Shown here: positions 1-13,108 of the stretch, one piece after another
How the letters are laid out: the number at the start of each line of letters is the position of its first letter
Position numbering within the stretch: the first letter of the stretch is position 1
DNA from: Scylla paramamosain
Lineage: Eukaryota; Arthropoda; Malacostraca; Decapoda; Portunidae
Direction of reading: 5' to 3'
Length of the DNA stretch: 64,000 nt
Assembly: GCF_035594125.1 (NCBI RefSeq)
Contig: NW_026973714.1
Span: 492,501-556,500 of the forward strand
Program-made: the position numbers and the translations under genes
The notes under the pieces: model-generated
The model's database searches: none
What the model was told of the DNA's origin: nothing
What the model saw: only the letters and a program-made list of their open reading frames with translations

Positions 1-291
1 GACAGTCGATGACGTGTATTCTAGCGAACAGAGAGTGTGTCCTAATGCTTTCCACTTCAGAAACTAAATTGTCAGTGGAGACGTGGAGACAAATTCCCTT
101 GGTTATACTTTTTTTTTTTTGCTAGATGTGGTGGTGGACACTAAAATAATACAGTCAGTAGAAGAGAAGAGAGAAATTGATTGGGTTAGTCTCTTTTCGC
201 CGCTGTTAGTAAGGATGGTGGTAGACAATGAAATTAAATAGTCAGTAGAGCTATAAAGAGAAACTGCGTTGGTTACATTTTTACTGCTGTT

Positions 292-354
292 AGAGGTGGT
301 GGTGGTGGTGGTGGTGGTTATGGTGGTAGTGGTGGTTGTGGTGGACAGTGAAAT
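292..354. repeat. (GGT)n imperfect microsatellite
   Basis: GGT triplets with TAT and AGT interruptions. Confidence 0.85.
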
Positions 355-1730
355 CCATTACGAGAGACTGATAATAATTTGGTTATAGTTATATTCGAGC
401 AGCGGGTATTACCACCTGTGTTTATAGTGATATTCAGTGATACTCATAATATAATGTGATGCACTACGGAAGATTGTGGCTGTAGTAAGAAGCCGACTGA
501 AGGAATCCGTAAGTAAAGACCGAAACAATGTAAATAAAATAGATACCTTATTCCTTTAATTTTGTACTGACTTATGTGTTAGGTTCATTTTAGCAAAGGA
601 AACACTGATGATTACCATGAAGCAAACCTGAAATAAGATATAACATACAGTTCATATTGTATAGAGGCATCCATTAACACAGCTTGAACACTGCCAAAAC
701 TTCTTTATTACAAGCGTTTGGACCTGTCAAATCATTACAATAAACACATCTCAATGTTTTTTTTTTTTTTTAACATAAGTACCCAAGCATCATTAATAAG
801 TAGATCAATATGAAAACTGAGAATGGATGTATGTAGAATTCACCATATGCTAAGTACAATTAAAATCAATCATATAACCAATCAACCACATTGATTTTTA
901 CTTATAATAATCATTAGAATTATAACTCACAACGGTAGCTCCAGCCGCATATGGATTGCCTCCATGAACTTTCCGAACCAGTAGTTGGATTCATAAACTG
1001 TAATACATGAAATATTCCCTGAGTAACTATCAATCTTAATAGCCGACCGCACAATCACATTAACACTGTCATCATAAAAGATCATCACTTATACAAAAAT
1101 TTTGTCGATGAACACCACAAATGTTTGACGTGAACACCAGCTGATAAACCACCACACAGTACTATTATAACCAAACATAGCCATACATACCAGCATAATA
1201 CAATAATCCCAAGTCTTGAATAAATATTACATCCAGTGATCCATCACAACACACTTCAGGTAGGGGCGGACAGCAACTAACCCTGGCTGACCGTTCGTCG
1301 CCACCTCACCTCCCCACTGCCACGTCACAAAGACGTGCGGCTTGCGCACCTTGTACAGAGCTTAATCCTCGTCTACATAAATACACTGAAACACAAACTA
1401 ATTTAGAAATAAACAAATAAATAGAATAATTTATATTCAAATTATCATCAGACTGATGATACACCAACCAGTCCCTTTAAAACAAATACATTGGATAAAA
1501 CTGAGTACAGACAAAGCACCGAGAGATTACCTTTAGATCCGGAACAGGGCGAGGAAAATACAGATACGTAAATACAGAAGGAAAGAACGAGCCGGCTGGA
1601 CTACAAGGGGTCGGCAGAGTTGCTCATAAATTCGTACCTATTCTCAACAAGGCGAGCAGGGATTAGTGCGTGAAAGGAGGCAAGCCCAAATGGTTTCCGC
1701 CTGCCTGGAGATTCTAGTTCGTTGCATCTC

Positions 1731-1766
1731 GCGCGCGCGCGTGTGTGTGTGTGTGTGTGTGTGTGT
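1731..1766. repeat. (GC)5(GT)13 compound microsatellite
   Basis: Five GC units run directly into GT units. Alternating purine-pyrimidine sequence of this kind can adopt Z-DNA. Confidence 0.9.
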
Positions 1767-2070
1767 AAAGTGAGGTGTATTCATCGAAACATTTTTTTTT
1801 TCAGTCTGCTGTCTTTATTATCCTAAATATTGGAGCGACAGACAATTAGTCAATATCGGCCGTCAGTTATCGATCAGACAGCCAATCATTCACTCGGTTC
1901 AATAATCCTGGGAATTTATCAGTCCTGTAAAAGTTCATCGTACTCTGTCAAGGTATTATTACTCACTCACTTTTTCACTCACTCACTCAATTCGTCAGTT
2001 CATTTATCAATGTCTTGCTTTAATTATGTACTCCTTCTTTCGGCACTTATAATTCCGGAATGTTGTATGG

Positions 2071-2117
2071 GTAGTCAGTCAGTCAGTCAGTCAGTCAGTG
2101 AGTGAGTGAGTCAGTCG
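2071..2117. repeat. (TCAG)n/(TGAG)n tetranucleotide tract
   Basis: Tandem AGTC units pass into AGTG units and then into a decayed TCAA-like tract up to about 2145. Confidence 0.85.
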
Positions 2118-2845
2118 ATCAATCATTCAATCAATCAATTAATTCATCATCGTCCTGGAAAAGCGAATACTCCTCTACCAAGGTAAGATAAGTACAGGAA
2201 CGAGTAAGAGAAGGAAGTTCACCTGTTCCTGCACCTACCTATCTATTCTTTAACATTACATCCCTTACCATGTGCATTTATCCAAGCGTAAAATATATGT
2301 TTAGATAAACCAGATAAAAAAAGCACTGTAAAAAAAAAACAAAATCTATCTCCTTAGCAATCTATATCTACCAATCTATAAATCGATGTAATTAATCTAT
2401 CTATCTATCCATCTACGAAAGCAGACTGCATTTACTAACTAACCTAGCTTGTACAAACTCACCATAACCATCTACTCACCTACCTACCTTACACCAAACA
2501 CCTTACCAACCAACACGCCTATCTGCACCCACCTACCCATCCACATCCACACACACCCACACACCCACAACCTCCCAGTAATGCGTTGTTCTCACCTTCC
2601 CTTTCTACCATATCTCTTATTACGATGCCTTCCCACACTCCCCTTACCTCCCCTTACCTTCCCCACCTTCCCTCCAGCCTCCGCCTTCCCTTCGCCTCCC
2701 GACCCTCTCTTCAGGTCCCGTCAAATCCCATCAGGGTCGTCAGGGCACCAAGGGACCAACGTGGTTCTTTCTCCTTCACGTTTGAGCTTCAGTACATTTT
2801 TTTCCTTCCCTTAAGAAGCCGAGACGGAATAAAGGGAACAAAGAA

Positions 2846-2946
2846 ATGGAGGAGGAGGAGGAGGAGGAAGAGGAGAAGGAAGAAGAAGAGGAGGAGGAGG
2901 AAGACCACTACCACCACCACTACCACCACCATCAGCAGCAGCAGCA
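2846..2946. repeat. compound trinucleotide block GAG, CCA, CAG
   Basis: GAG/GAA triplets, then CCA/CTA, then CAG, followed by an A-run. The D/E-, H- and Q-rich peptides it encodes are by-products of the repeat. Confidence 0.85.
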
Positions 2947-3239
2947 AAAAAAGGAGCAAGAGACAAGAGAATGGCAGGTTAAAAAAAAAAAAAAAAAAAC
3001 TACGTGGAAAAATAACAGTGGAAGAAAGAAAATGAGAGATGGAGAGATGGAGATGCGGAGGAACAGGACGAGTCATTGAGGAGTACAGGAAATGAACGAG
3101 GCAGGGGATTGAAATGGAATAAAACAAGACAGAAAAGTTAGCAAAGAAAAAAAAAGCAAGGCGAGCGAAGGAGAGCAAGGAATGAGTCAACAATCAATCT
3201 CAGCTCAGGAATTGCGGGAGGGAGGCGAAGGGACTTAGT

Positions 3240-3408
<169 letters not shown>

Positions 3409-4673
3409 AGGAATATACTTGTGTGCTTTTGCTTCTGTATGTACTCGCACTAACTTGAAAAAAAAATAAATAAATAATGGAAACAAATAAATAACTTACA
3501 AGAGAGAAAGAGAGAGAGAGAGAGTGGGGAGAGAGAACAGCAAACATATACGAACCAAGAAAAAACAAAGAAAATGAGGCGGGCAGGTGTACAGCACTCA
3601 GTAATCAAGGTGTGGATTGTGGCAGCCAGGTAAGACGACCCACTCACAACACGTGGACTACTGAATTATAAAGTGGAGGCATTCCAGACCAGGTGTGTAG
3701 GAGACTGAGGTGATGTGGCAGGTGTGTGTGGAATTCAGGTTTATACAAGAGGTCGTATGTGTAAAAGGTGGATGTGTGTAGGTGTGTGTGTTTGTTGTAG
3801 AGTAGCAATGACTGAGTGGTGGTAAGCTGTTGTCATCATTAGTAACTTCCATGGCTCTTTTGCAGAAGGATGGGTTCATTAAGACACCGAGACTGTATTG
3901 ATTGTTGATGTTATTCTAAGGTACTCAAGCAATACAGCTTTTTTTTTTTTTTTTTTTTTTTTGTTATCAATTTTCTTATTCTCGTCCTTCTTCATTATGA
4001 GAAAGCTCTTTTATCCTTCATTTTGCTCTACGCTAGTCTCACTAACACAGACTAGATTAAACTTTATTGAATACAAAAGCACGAAGACTAAATAAATCAT
4101 AATGAATACAAAAAAAAAAACTCTCTTTAGTTATCTATTATTCTTGAATTTCTTTCACCATCCCCAAATTGCCATTACCTTACTCAAACCAACCTCCCAC
4201 TATCTATTCCACTCATGACGTGTTTTTTTTTTTTTTTGTAAAGGGGGTGGGAAATGTCAACCTTCTAAAATTAAACTGCAGTCAAAACGTGGTGAGTCAT
4301 ATGAGTTATCAAAACATGTTCGTCTAAATAAAAAGTTCACTGCATGTCTTTTTTTTTTCTGGTCTTGTATTACTTTTTAGTGAAGGGTTTGTTGTGGATA
4401 ACTTGTCCTGTACATCAGAGAGCAGAGTCACAGAATAATGTCCACCGTAATAAAAAGAGGCAGACTATGAGCGTAAACTATATAAATCTTGCAGCCGCGT
4501 TTAATTTTATCGTGTTGTTTATCGTGTTTTGTTGTATTATCGATCCGCCATATGTCAAGTCTTCACTCACCCAGCAGTCAGGCATGTAACAGGATGGACA
4601 CCGCGCCTCCACTTGTGGCGTGGGACTCAATAAAATATGCACCAACATCACACGGCCCGTAAATCTGGTGGCT

Positions 4674-4676
<3 letters not shown>

Positions 4677-4760
<84 letters not shown>
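4677..4760. repeat. (AC)42 microsatellite
   Basis: Pure AC run of 84 bp. Confidence 0.97.
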
Positions 4761-4763
<3 letters not shown>

Positions 4764-5259
4764 CCATTCCGCTTTTTTTTTTTTTATCCTTTATACTAAA
4801 ATATCAAATAAAAAAGATGAGTGAGCCATGCCTTATCTACTTCTCTACTTGTATACTTTTTCTCTTCTCTAATAGTCTACCTTTCTTCAGCTTGACAATA
4901 TTTCCACGTCTTCACCTACACATCTAGATTACTTATATATATTTTTTGTGTGTTTTCTTTTTTTTTTAATAGTAACATGTGTAATGACTCAAATATTGTT
5001 ACTTTTTCTCTCTTTTTATTTTTTACATCACGCTTTGCTATCATGCATATTCGTAAGGATAACTGGTTCCTGGTGTTCTTGCAAGTAGTGTTTGGAACCA
5101 CGGGAAGTGTTTGGCAGGATAACTCGTCCCTGCACTCCTCTCTTCAGCTCAGTTTCGTTAAAGACACACCTGATGGTCGTGAGGGGGAGCATGAAGAGAG
5201 AGCATGGCAAGGAGGGATGTCAGTGAGATTTACGTCTATTTTCACTTCCATTCCCTATA

Positions 5260-5262
<3 letters not shown>

Positions 5263-5309
<47 letters not shown>
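5263..5309. repeat. (CT)n microsatellite
   Basis: Pure CT run of about 47 bp. Confidence 0.95.
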
Positions 5310-5312
<3 letters not shown>

Positions 5313-7510
5313 TATTTCTTCGGTACAAGGGGAGTGTGATGGCCCGTCAATATCCTTCAACATGCACACAGCACCGGCTTGTCTCCCGAGGATGTGGTCA
5401 GTTATTCACCCAATACCACGGAACTATTGCCACTGCATCGCCGGGGTTACACCTCTATTACCTCTCACTTATACGGCGTTGATTGACCGATCAACCCTGC
5501 AAGTGAGGATGGACAGCTGCTTGAGTCAGTTGGCAAGTGTCCACACAAGCCAGCCTGAGAGGGTTTCAGACCAAGGCAGTCTATCGGTCAACACACGGCC
5601 GCCACGCTATTCCGAGCCACTCAAGCTACTGCCAGGTACAGAAACTGGTTTTAAAATGCCTCGCCAAAAGTAAACTCTCCATTCTGGTTTCCAAGGGAGT
5701 GTTATCATCGAAGTTCTGGAGTAAAGGTAATCGATTCACTTCCATTAGGCGTGTTTGGCGGGAGTCTGATCTTTAGTACCACGCCTGACGCTGAGGTGAA
5801 GACTTCGTAAAATGTTGGTTCTATCTTTATGGCGGAAGTGAAATGCTTTATATTCTCCTATTTTTCATCGTCATCGGAGAAAATTTACTTTTATTCATTC
5901 CTTCGTCAGGCATGCTTGCACCAAGAGTACACTTGTAGCACAACTGAGGAGGAATTCCTGCGTCAACAAAATATTTGTCTCGCGTGTGTGAACAACTTGT
6001 ACTCTGCCCGTGTCAGGGGAAAGAAAAGTACCTGTCGTAACACACCGATTGTTTGGGCTACGAGAAAAAAAACTTCAGGACTTTTGCCATTTTTCTACTC
6101 CTGTACTTACTTTACTTGCCTTTCTTGTTCCTTCCAGTGTTTACAAAGTTAATAAAAGAAAAACAATATCACAGTATATCACATTACAAAGCGGACTTTA
6201 AGATGTTACGCTCATTTTATATTATAACTACTCTGATACAAAGAATTTTACTTTTTTAACAGACAAATTTCGCAAGATCATTCCTCTCTTAAATTTCTTT
6301 ATCTTATTTCTTTTCATTTGGTCACATTTGTTTCTTTTGTAGCTCTGACTTTCCTCTCTTCGGCGCGGGTGAAGTGAGTACCCGATGAACAGGTCATCTG
6401 TCTTCAGACCTTAACAAAAAGCCAGTGGAGAGAGAGGCCATTCGTCTTTCCTGAGGCAAGTCAGGGTTTCCTTGGATAATGATTTGCTGTGCCTGTGCCG
6501 TAATCAAGTAAGAAACGCCGCTAAATATTAAAGCGAAAAATGACCGCAGAGGTAAAGACAGCTACATGCAGCAGCTTGAGGTAGAGACAGGAGGGACGGC
6601 AAGAAAAGGAACACGGAGGGAGGAAGACATAGAGAGAATGAAGGTAAGGAGAGGGCAGGCCATGACAAGTTAGGGGAAGGGGAAGAAAATAACAAACATC
6701 TAAGAGAGTGTGGAAAGTTACTGTGGTGGAAAAAAAAGAGAGGTAATGACAAATTAAGGCAAGCAGGTAAAGGAACGAAGAAATAGAGGGTATGGAACAT
6801 TACTTAGGTAAGAAAAGGGAAGTTTGATATTAGGGGAAAAGGACGAAAAGGAGAGAAGATACTAGGGTCTGCAAAACATTCCCTGGAAGATAGAAGAGGA
6901 CAAAGGGGGACAAAAGGAGGAAGATGCAATGGGTAGGACTAGTGGAGGTCATAAATAGCCAGGGAAAAGGACGAAGGGAGATGCAAGAGGGTACAAAAAA
7001 AAATACTTGGGTAGAAAGAGAGGAAAGTATAATAAGCCAGGGAAAGGGGAACGCGGGGACGAGGATGCAGTGAGTAGGGATTTGAGAGAGTCTGAAAAGT
7101 AAGGAAAGGGACAAAGGGAATAAGATGAGAGGGGTACGAAAAGTCACTGAAGTAGGAGGAGGAGGAGGGAGAGAAGGAGAACAAGGAGGGGAAGGAGAGG
7201 CCCGGCAGACCTTCCATCCACCAAATTACTCGCTTACGTGGGATGATGCGAAAATATTTACGCGGAAATGCAGTTTCTGGAGGCACGCCCACGGCTCATC
7301 AAGGTTAGGCAAACACAAATTCCTCCCTAATGAAGTATTTTTGCGGGGGTCTCTGCCTGCGTAAGTCACTTTCCTGGATGTGGATATTTTCTGCCGAGAA
7401 GTGCACCACATTATTTTTTTTTTCCTGTTTTTATATTTCTTTTGTCACACGAATTATTTTAGTCAACTTCGTTCTTTTTATCATATGGACTGGTGAGAAA
7501 GAAGTTGATA

Positions 7511-7514
<4 letters not shown>

Positions 7515-7583
<69 letters not shown>
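7515..7583. repeat. (TC)n microsatellite
   Basis: Pure TC run of about 69 bp. A GTT/GTC-rich patch follows at about 7689-7735. Confidence 0.95.
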
Positions 7584-7586
<3 letters not shown>

Positions 7587-7919
7587 CCTCCTATTTTCAC
7601 CTACACTCGTTCCTGTTATTTGTTTCAATTTCACTTCACATAATTCAAGTAGCAATAACTTTCATTCGTTTTTTTTTTTTCATTTCCTGTCGTTGTTATT
7701 ATTATCGTTGTTGTTGTCGTCGTCGTTGTTGTTGCTCATTCGGAGGCAATTAACGCAAGGATTTAATCGCATTACGCAGTTTGATTTATGCTCGTAATTG
7801 TTTAATAAGCGATAAATTTCAACAGTAAATACGACTTTACAAATACTGGATTCTTTGCTGCCACGGAAAAACAGAGTAGCAGAATGAACTATACCATTAT
7901 TAGTGCGCGGGTGAGGCCG

Positions 7920-7923
<4 letters not shown>

Positions 7924-7960
<37 letters not shown>
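7924..7960. repeat. (GT)n microsatellite
   Basis: Pure GT run of 37 bp. Confidence 0.93.
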
Positions 7961-7962
<2 letters not shown>

Positions 7963-8592
7963 AAGTGACATGTCGAGGGCTAAGGCTAATAAACCTGGGA
8001 GCTCGAGCCCGCCCTTTGCAAGCAACAGCCGCATGATGTGACACAAGACGGGTCGCGAAGGGAGGCGGGGACATGGACTGCGTGAGGCGGAGCTGGACAG
8101 GACAGGAGGGAAACAGGCTGGAAATGAAAAGTCGTTGAGGAAAGGGATGCGGAGAGTAAGGTTCTTTTGGTATGGGGTTGTTTATGAAGGGGTGAGTGTA
8201 GGGACGGAGTAAATAAAGTGAGATAGGACAAGGATAGATAGATGGATGGATGTGTTAGATGGAATGGAAGCAGAAAGAAGTAAGGATAAACAAGTGTTGA
8301 AGTGTTAAGTATGGAGTTGTGGAGTGTGTCAATGAAGGGAAGGTAGATCTGGATGGTGTTAAGTTGGACCGATTGCTACTAAATTGATACGACCTTTGCC
8401 TCACGCATCACGCACACAAACATTAAAACAATAAAGGAACCAAATTCACGGTGTTTTTGATGCAAATGTGCCTCAAAACACAGTATCATTGCCCTGTTTG
8501 TCGCTGACGGGCGCCCATTAGCCCAGTGAATCATTCTATAATGGCATTACTCATATCAAATTCAGTCCACGCATGACAATATATGACGGACG

Positions 8593-8593
<1 letters not shown>

Positions 8594-8628
<35 letters not shown>
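8594..8628. repeat. (TG)n microsatellite
   Basis: Pure TG run of 35 bp. Confidence 0.93.
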
Positions 8629-8630
<2 letters not shown>

Positions 8631-9430
8631 CGCCTCAGCACTTGGTTCTTACTTATTTTTTTTTTATTACTTATTCATTATTAGTTGATTTATTGTTACT
8701 AATTTATTAATTACTGGAAACAAACAAACATCTGGCTCTGCGTACCCTGATGTTTAGCCAACATTAAGTCAGGTCACTTAAGGAATCCAGATGTCCTGAG
8801 TTTGGGCTGCCACACCCAGCTAAGCATGGCCCCTATCGTTACCCTCACCCCAAACGTTCCGCGCACTTTGATCAATATAAAATTAAATATAACAATGCCT
8901 AACATATCCATTCTTTTCACGCCAAATGTGTGTATTATATCTTTTCTTTCTTGTTTCTTGAGTTGAATGACCCCCCTTTTTTTTATATTTAACACCATTA
9001 CAGGGACCTTAAGAAACCTACGTAATGTATTAGAGAAAAAAATGAGACAATACATTCGCAATCAGCCAAGTGATTCCTTCAAGTAGTGAGTTCTGCGCCT
9101 TTACCTGCAGCACTGTATAGCTGGTGAGCCAACTTCCAGCGCGGCCATTGTAAATCATAGACATAAATTTTCGATTAATTTACGTTTATCCGATAAGTTC
9201 CTCATTTTTTTAAAGTTAAGTCTCGCGTGATTCTTCCGTATGTTCTCAATCCGGCTGGTGTAATTTTCAGCCATTACTTTAACATTTAGCACCCGGTAGG
9301 ATTATATGTGCGAAAAACTTGCATGTTGCGTTCGTGGAAGAGGAAACGGTGAGCCATCCTATCTTATTGTGCTCTGGCCGTCCCTCCTGCAGGGGGGAGA
9401 GAGTCAGTGGCCAGGCACGCGACGAGAACG

Positions 9431-9433
<3 letters not shown>

Positions 9434-9524
<91 letters not shown>
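9434..9524. repeat. (GA)n microsatellite
   Basis: Pure GA run of 91 bp. Confidence 0.97.
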
Positions 9525-9527
<3 letters not shown>

Positions 9528-9693
9528 CATGAGGAAGAAGAACCACTAGACCATAGAAGCCCTGCTGTACGTGGGCCAATGAACATATTCACAATAAACA
9601 CTATCATTACTTCTGGTCAGGACAAATGGAGCGGCAAGAACGTAATGAACTGTGTTGGCTGTGCATGGAGGCAACCACTGGCGATGGAACGTA

Positions 9694-9694
<1 letters not shown>

Positions 9695-9754
<60 letters not shown>
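9695..9754. repeat. (CA)30 microsatellite
   Basis: Pure CA run of 60 bp. Confidence 0.96.
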
Positions 9755-9755
<1 letters not shown>

Positions 9756-10044
9756 CAATGGCTTTATTTAGACCAGTCCAGAGAGGCGTCATTCCCTTAA
9801 GCCTGAGAGCAGAAACTCACAGGGTTGTGCGTTAAAAGGTGTAAATGTTAAAGTTTTTTGTGTAGTTTTCCACGTAGATATACAAGTGTAATATCAGACT
9901 GAGAAGTTCACCGTTACCTTTGTGTATCTAACACTGTGTTGTGCCTGTGTCTGTTGTGAAAGGCTTTTAAAGGGATTATATACAGCTTAAAAAGATTTGT
10001 GCGTAGGTAGGTAGAAAGGTAGATAGGGTGATGGATGAATATAT

Positions 10045-10071
10045 TGATAGATAGATAGATAGATAGATAGA
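10045..10071. repeat. (GATA)n short tetranucleotide repeat
   Basis: About six GATA units within a wider decayed GATA/GGTA region (about 10000-10200). Confidence 0.8.
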
Positions 10072-10213
10072 TGGTCAATATATAGATCGACTGGTATGTG
10101 GATAAAATAATTAGTACATAGGTAAGTGGATAGTTAGATAGAAAGATAGTACGGATAATAAATAAACAAGCAGACAGAAACAAAGACAGACAGATAAGTA
10201 CACAAACAATACA

Positions 10214-10216
<3 letters not shown>

Positions 10217-10310
<94 letters not shown>
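10217..10310. repeat. (AT)47 microsatellite
   Basis: Pure AT run of 94 bp. It is self-complementary and can extrude as a cruciform. Confidence 0.97.
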
Positions 10311-10312
<2 letters not shown>

Positions 10313-11408
10313 CATACACACATACATACATAAAGTAATGATTGTCATACCCGCAGCATGAGTAGCATCATGCCTTCTCCCCCATTCACTATCCTCAGCA
10401 CATTCCGCGCCATCAGATTCCCGGCACTGGTCATATCACGTTACCTGCATCGTGCGCCATTCATTTAATTAAGTGTGAACGTGATGCCTCAGGTCAGGTC
10501 AAGTTATTGAGCAAAAAAATATACGAGTATATGCACACAGACACTCACCCATGCAAAAAAAAAAAAAAAAATCTCTTGGGACTTAATTTCGTTTATTGAC
10601 TGTTAACATTTTACTAAAATGAACGTGCAGCCTCCATAAAATATTGTGGTACGTGACACAGCTATATTTGACTTTACTTCCACTGAAAGGAAAATGGTAA
10701 GGAAAATACAAAGGCATATGAAGAAGATGGGAAACTACGATGACAAAAAGAGAATAGAATAGATGGGAAACAGATAAAACACAAAGAAAACAGACCAAAA
10801 GTAAAAGGATAAAAAGGATATATAGAAAATAAAAGAGAAAGACGAAACCAAAAATGAAAAGAATAGAAGGGAGACAGATTTAAAAAAAAAAACTGAGACA
10901 TAACAGAAAAAATCGATAAAACACACGGATAAAAAAAAAAAACATACTAAAAAAAAAAAAAGGAATGCACAGGAAATAGAGATAAAAACGAAAACAACCC
11001 AGTGATACGAATAGTGACATGCAGTGATTAAAACTTGCCCTCTTCCTATTCTCCTGCACCTCTCCTGACCTGGTTTTTCTCGACACTGCAGTAAAACAAT
11101 AAAAGGTGTATCGGTTTACCTTACCTGAGTGTCAATATGGCCGGCAGGGAGAGAGAGAGAGAGAGCGAGGCGAGTATATGGCGGTGGTGCTGGAGGCGGG
11201 AGTTACCTGTGGGAGAGAAATATATTGTGTTAGAGGGAAGTGAGAAGGGAAAGGTATAACTGAAGTAGGGCGGGTCAGGTGATAAAGACACCACAGAAGG
11301 GAATGTAATGCTATTGGGGGTGTGGATAAGTATCAATGATTGGAAAGAAAGCTGAGAATGTACATAAAAGGTGATAATAGTGAAGAAAGAGTTATATTTA
11401 TTATCATC

Positions 11409-11471
11409 ATCATATTAGAGATAATGATGATGATGATAATGATGATGATGACGATAATGATGATGATGATG

Positions 11472-11532
<61 letters not shown>

Positions 11533-11553
11533 TAATGATAATAATAATAATAA
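11409..11553. repeat. (GAT)n/(AAT)n compound microsatellite
   Basis: GAT units with ACG and AAT interruptions pass into pure AAT units. Confidence 0.93.
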
Positions 11554-12190
11554 ATCAGCAGTGCATTTCCTGTTACAATGATGCACCTCATTTATGATCA
11601 TTACGTTCATTATTTCCCTAAAACAGCAAACACAGAGCTACATTCTTCTCTCATTAATGAACAGCTTAACTCTTCACAAACTTCACCTCCTCAGGCAGGC
11701 TTCTCTTCTTCCCTTTTCCTCCACTTCCCTCGCTCCCCATTGCTACATTTCCAGTACACCATTACCTCTTCATTAATTTCCTCTGATCTACTTCCCCCCT
11801 TTTTGTTTTTCTGTACATTTTTCTCGCAGCGGCAGCCTTGTTTTCATTACGTATACAAATATGAAAAAAAAAAAATGTCTGCCACACAATCGTCTGTATT
11901 TGAGTAATGGAAAGCTACACATTATTCCCTTCCGTGTTACAATTACATTTACACGCACTAATAGTTTTCAGGGCTCTTCTAACGAACTGAATCATTTGCT
12001 CCTACTCTTTCATCTTTTTTGACATGTTTATACATTAATTGGTGATGAAGTTACGTATATTTTTTTTTCCATTTCAAGTTGGTAGAAAGTTTTCCTCCTT
12101 TAGAATATTAGTAGTAGTATTGTAACAAACGCTAAACTACAATTGATAAATAACATACGAGAGACTGTCAAGATATTATTTGGATTTTCC

Positions 12191-12195
<5 letters not shown>

Positions 12196-12242
<47 letters not shown>
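12196..12242. repeat. (GT)n microsatellite
   Basis: Pure GT run of 47 bp. Confidence 0.95.
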
Positions 12243-12244
<2 letters not shown>

Positions 12245-12427
12245 CACCCGCGTAGTTATGATCTCCGGAATACGAAGAAAAAAGGCAACTAACCGCGTGT
12301 TGTTTTTCGAGTCAAAATGTTTGTGTTCAGATGCAATAAGACGCGTCCCTTGTAATAGCGGTTTGGTTTCGTTGTTGGTGTTATTGTTGCTGTTGTCGTC
12401 GTCGTGGCATTAAGACGAGACCACCTC

Positions 12428-12431
<4 letters not shown>

Positions 12432-12495
<64 letters not shown>
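12432..12495. repeat. (CT)32 microsatellite
   Basis: Pure CT run of 64 bp. Confidence 0.95.
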
Positions 12496-12498
<3 letters not shown>

Positions 12499-12678
12499 TG
12501 CCGTGTCCATTCAAGTCAATTACATAGTCAGTTCACTCTAATCAGAAGCTTAGGATATTGAAAGTGATGGTTTTTAGTTGGTTTACTTTATTAATAAGAA
12601 AAAAATGGCAGCATATTTGTCTTCCACTACATTACAATCATATAAAAAATTACTAATGGTATAGATTGTATAAATGTT

Positions 12679-12680
<2 letters not shown>

Positions 12681-12725
<45 letters not shown>
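12681..12725. repeat. T45 homopolymer
   Basis: 45 consecutive T. Its exact length is likely to be unreliable in an assembly. Confidence 0.9.
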
Positions 12726-12727
<2 letters not shown>

Positions 12728-12963
12728 TAACAGCACATGTATATACACAAGGCAACTTGTTTATAAGTGGCTAAAGTTGCCTTTTTTCACATTTCTTTTG
12801 TCATCATTATTTTTGTGGGTTGCACTCACACACTTGATCCTCAATGTGTTCAATTCATAGATTTCATAAGTTACTATTTGTAACTTATGAAATCTAAAGA
12901 TTTTTTTTTATTTTCCATCATTTTTTTCATTTTTTTCTGATTTTCTGATTTCATTTCAATTTA

Positions 12964-13108
12964 GTTTTTGAGTGGAGTATCTCTTTGTTGTCTCTTCGTT
13001 AAGAGATGCAGTTTTTGAGTGGAGTATCTCTCAGTTGTCTCTTCGTTAAGAGATGCAGTTTTTGAGTGGAGTATCTCTCAGTTGTCTCTTCGTTAAGAGA
13101 TGCAGTTT
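12964..13108. repeat. 47-bp tandem repeat, three copies
   Basis: Copies begin at 12964, 13011 and 13058, and a partial fourth begins at 13105. The unit starts GTTTTTGAGTGGAGTATCTC. Each copy contains TCTCTT and AAGAGA separated by CGTT, a small perfect hairpin. Copies 2 and 3 are identical, while copy 1 differs by a few bases after the shared GAGTATCTCT. The array is the ordered left edge of the decayed T-rich field that follows. Confidence 0.9.

Noticed and set aside
2068..2145. Telomere-like repeat
   Set aside because: The unit is TCAG/TGAG/TCAA, not the arthropod TTAGG repeat.
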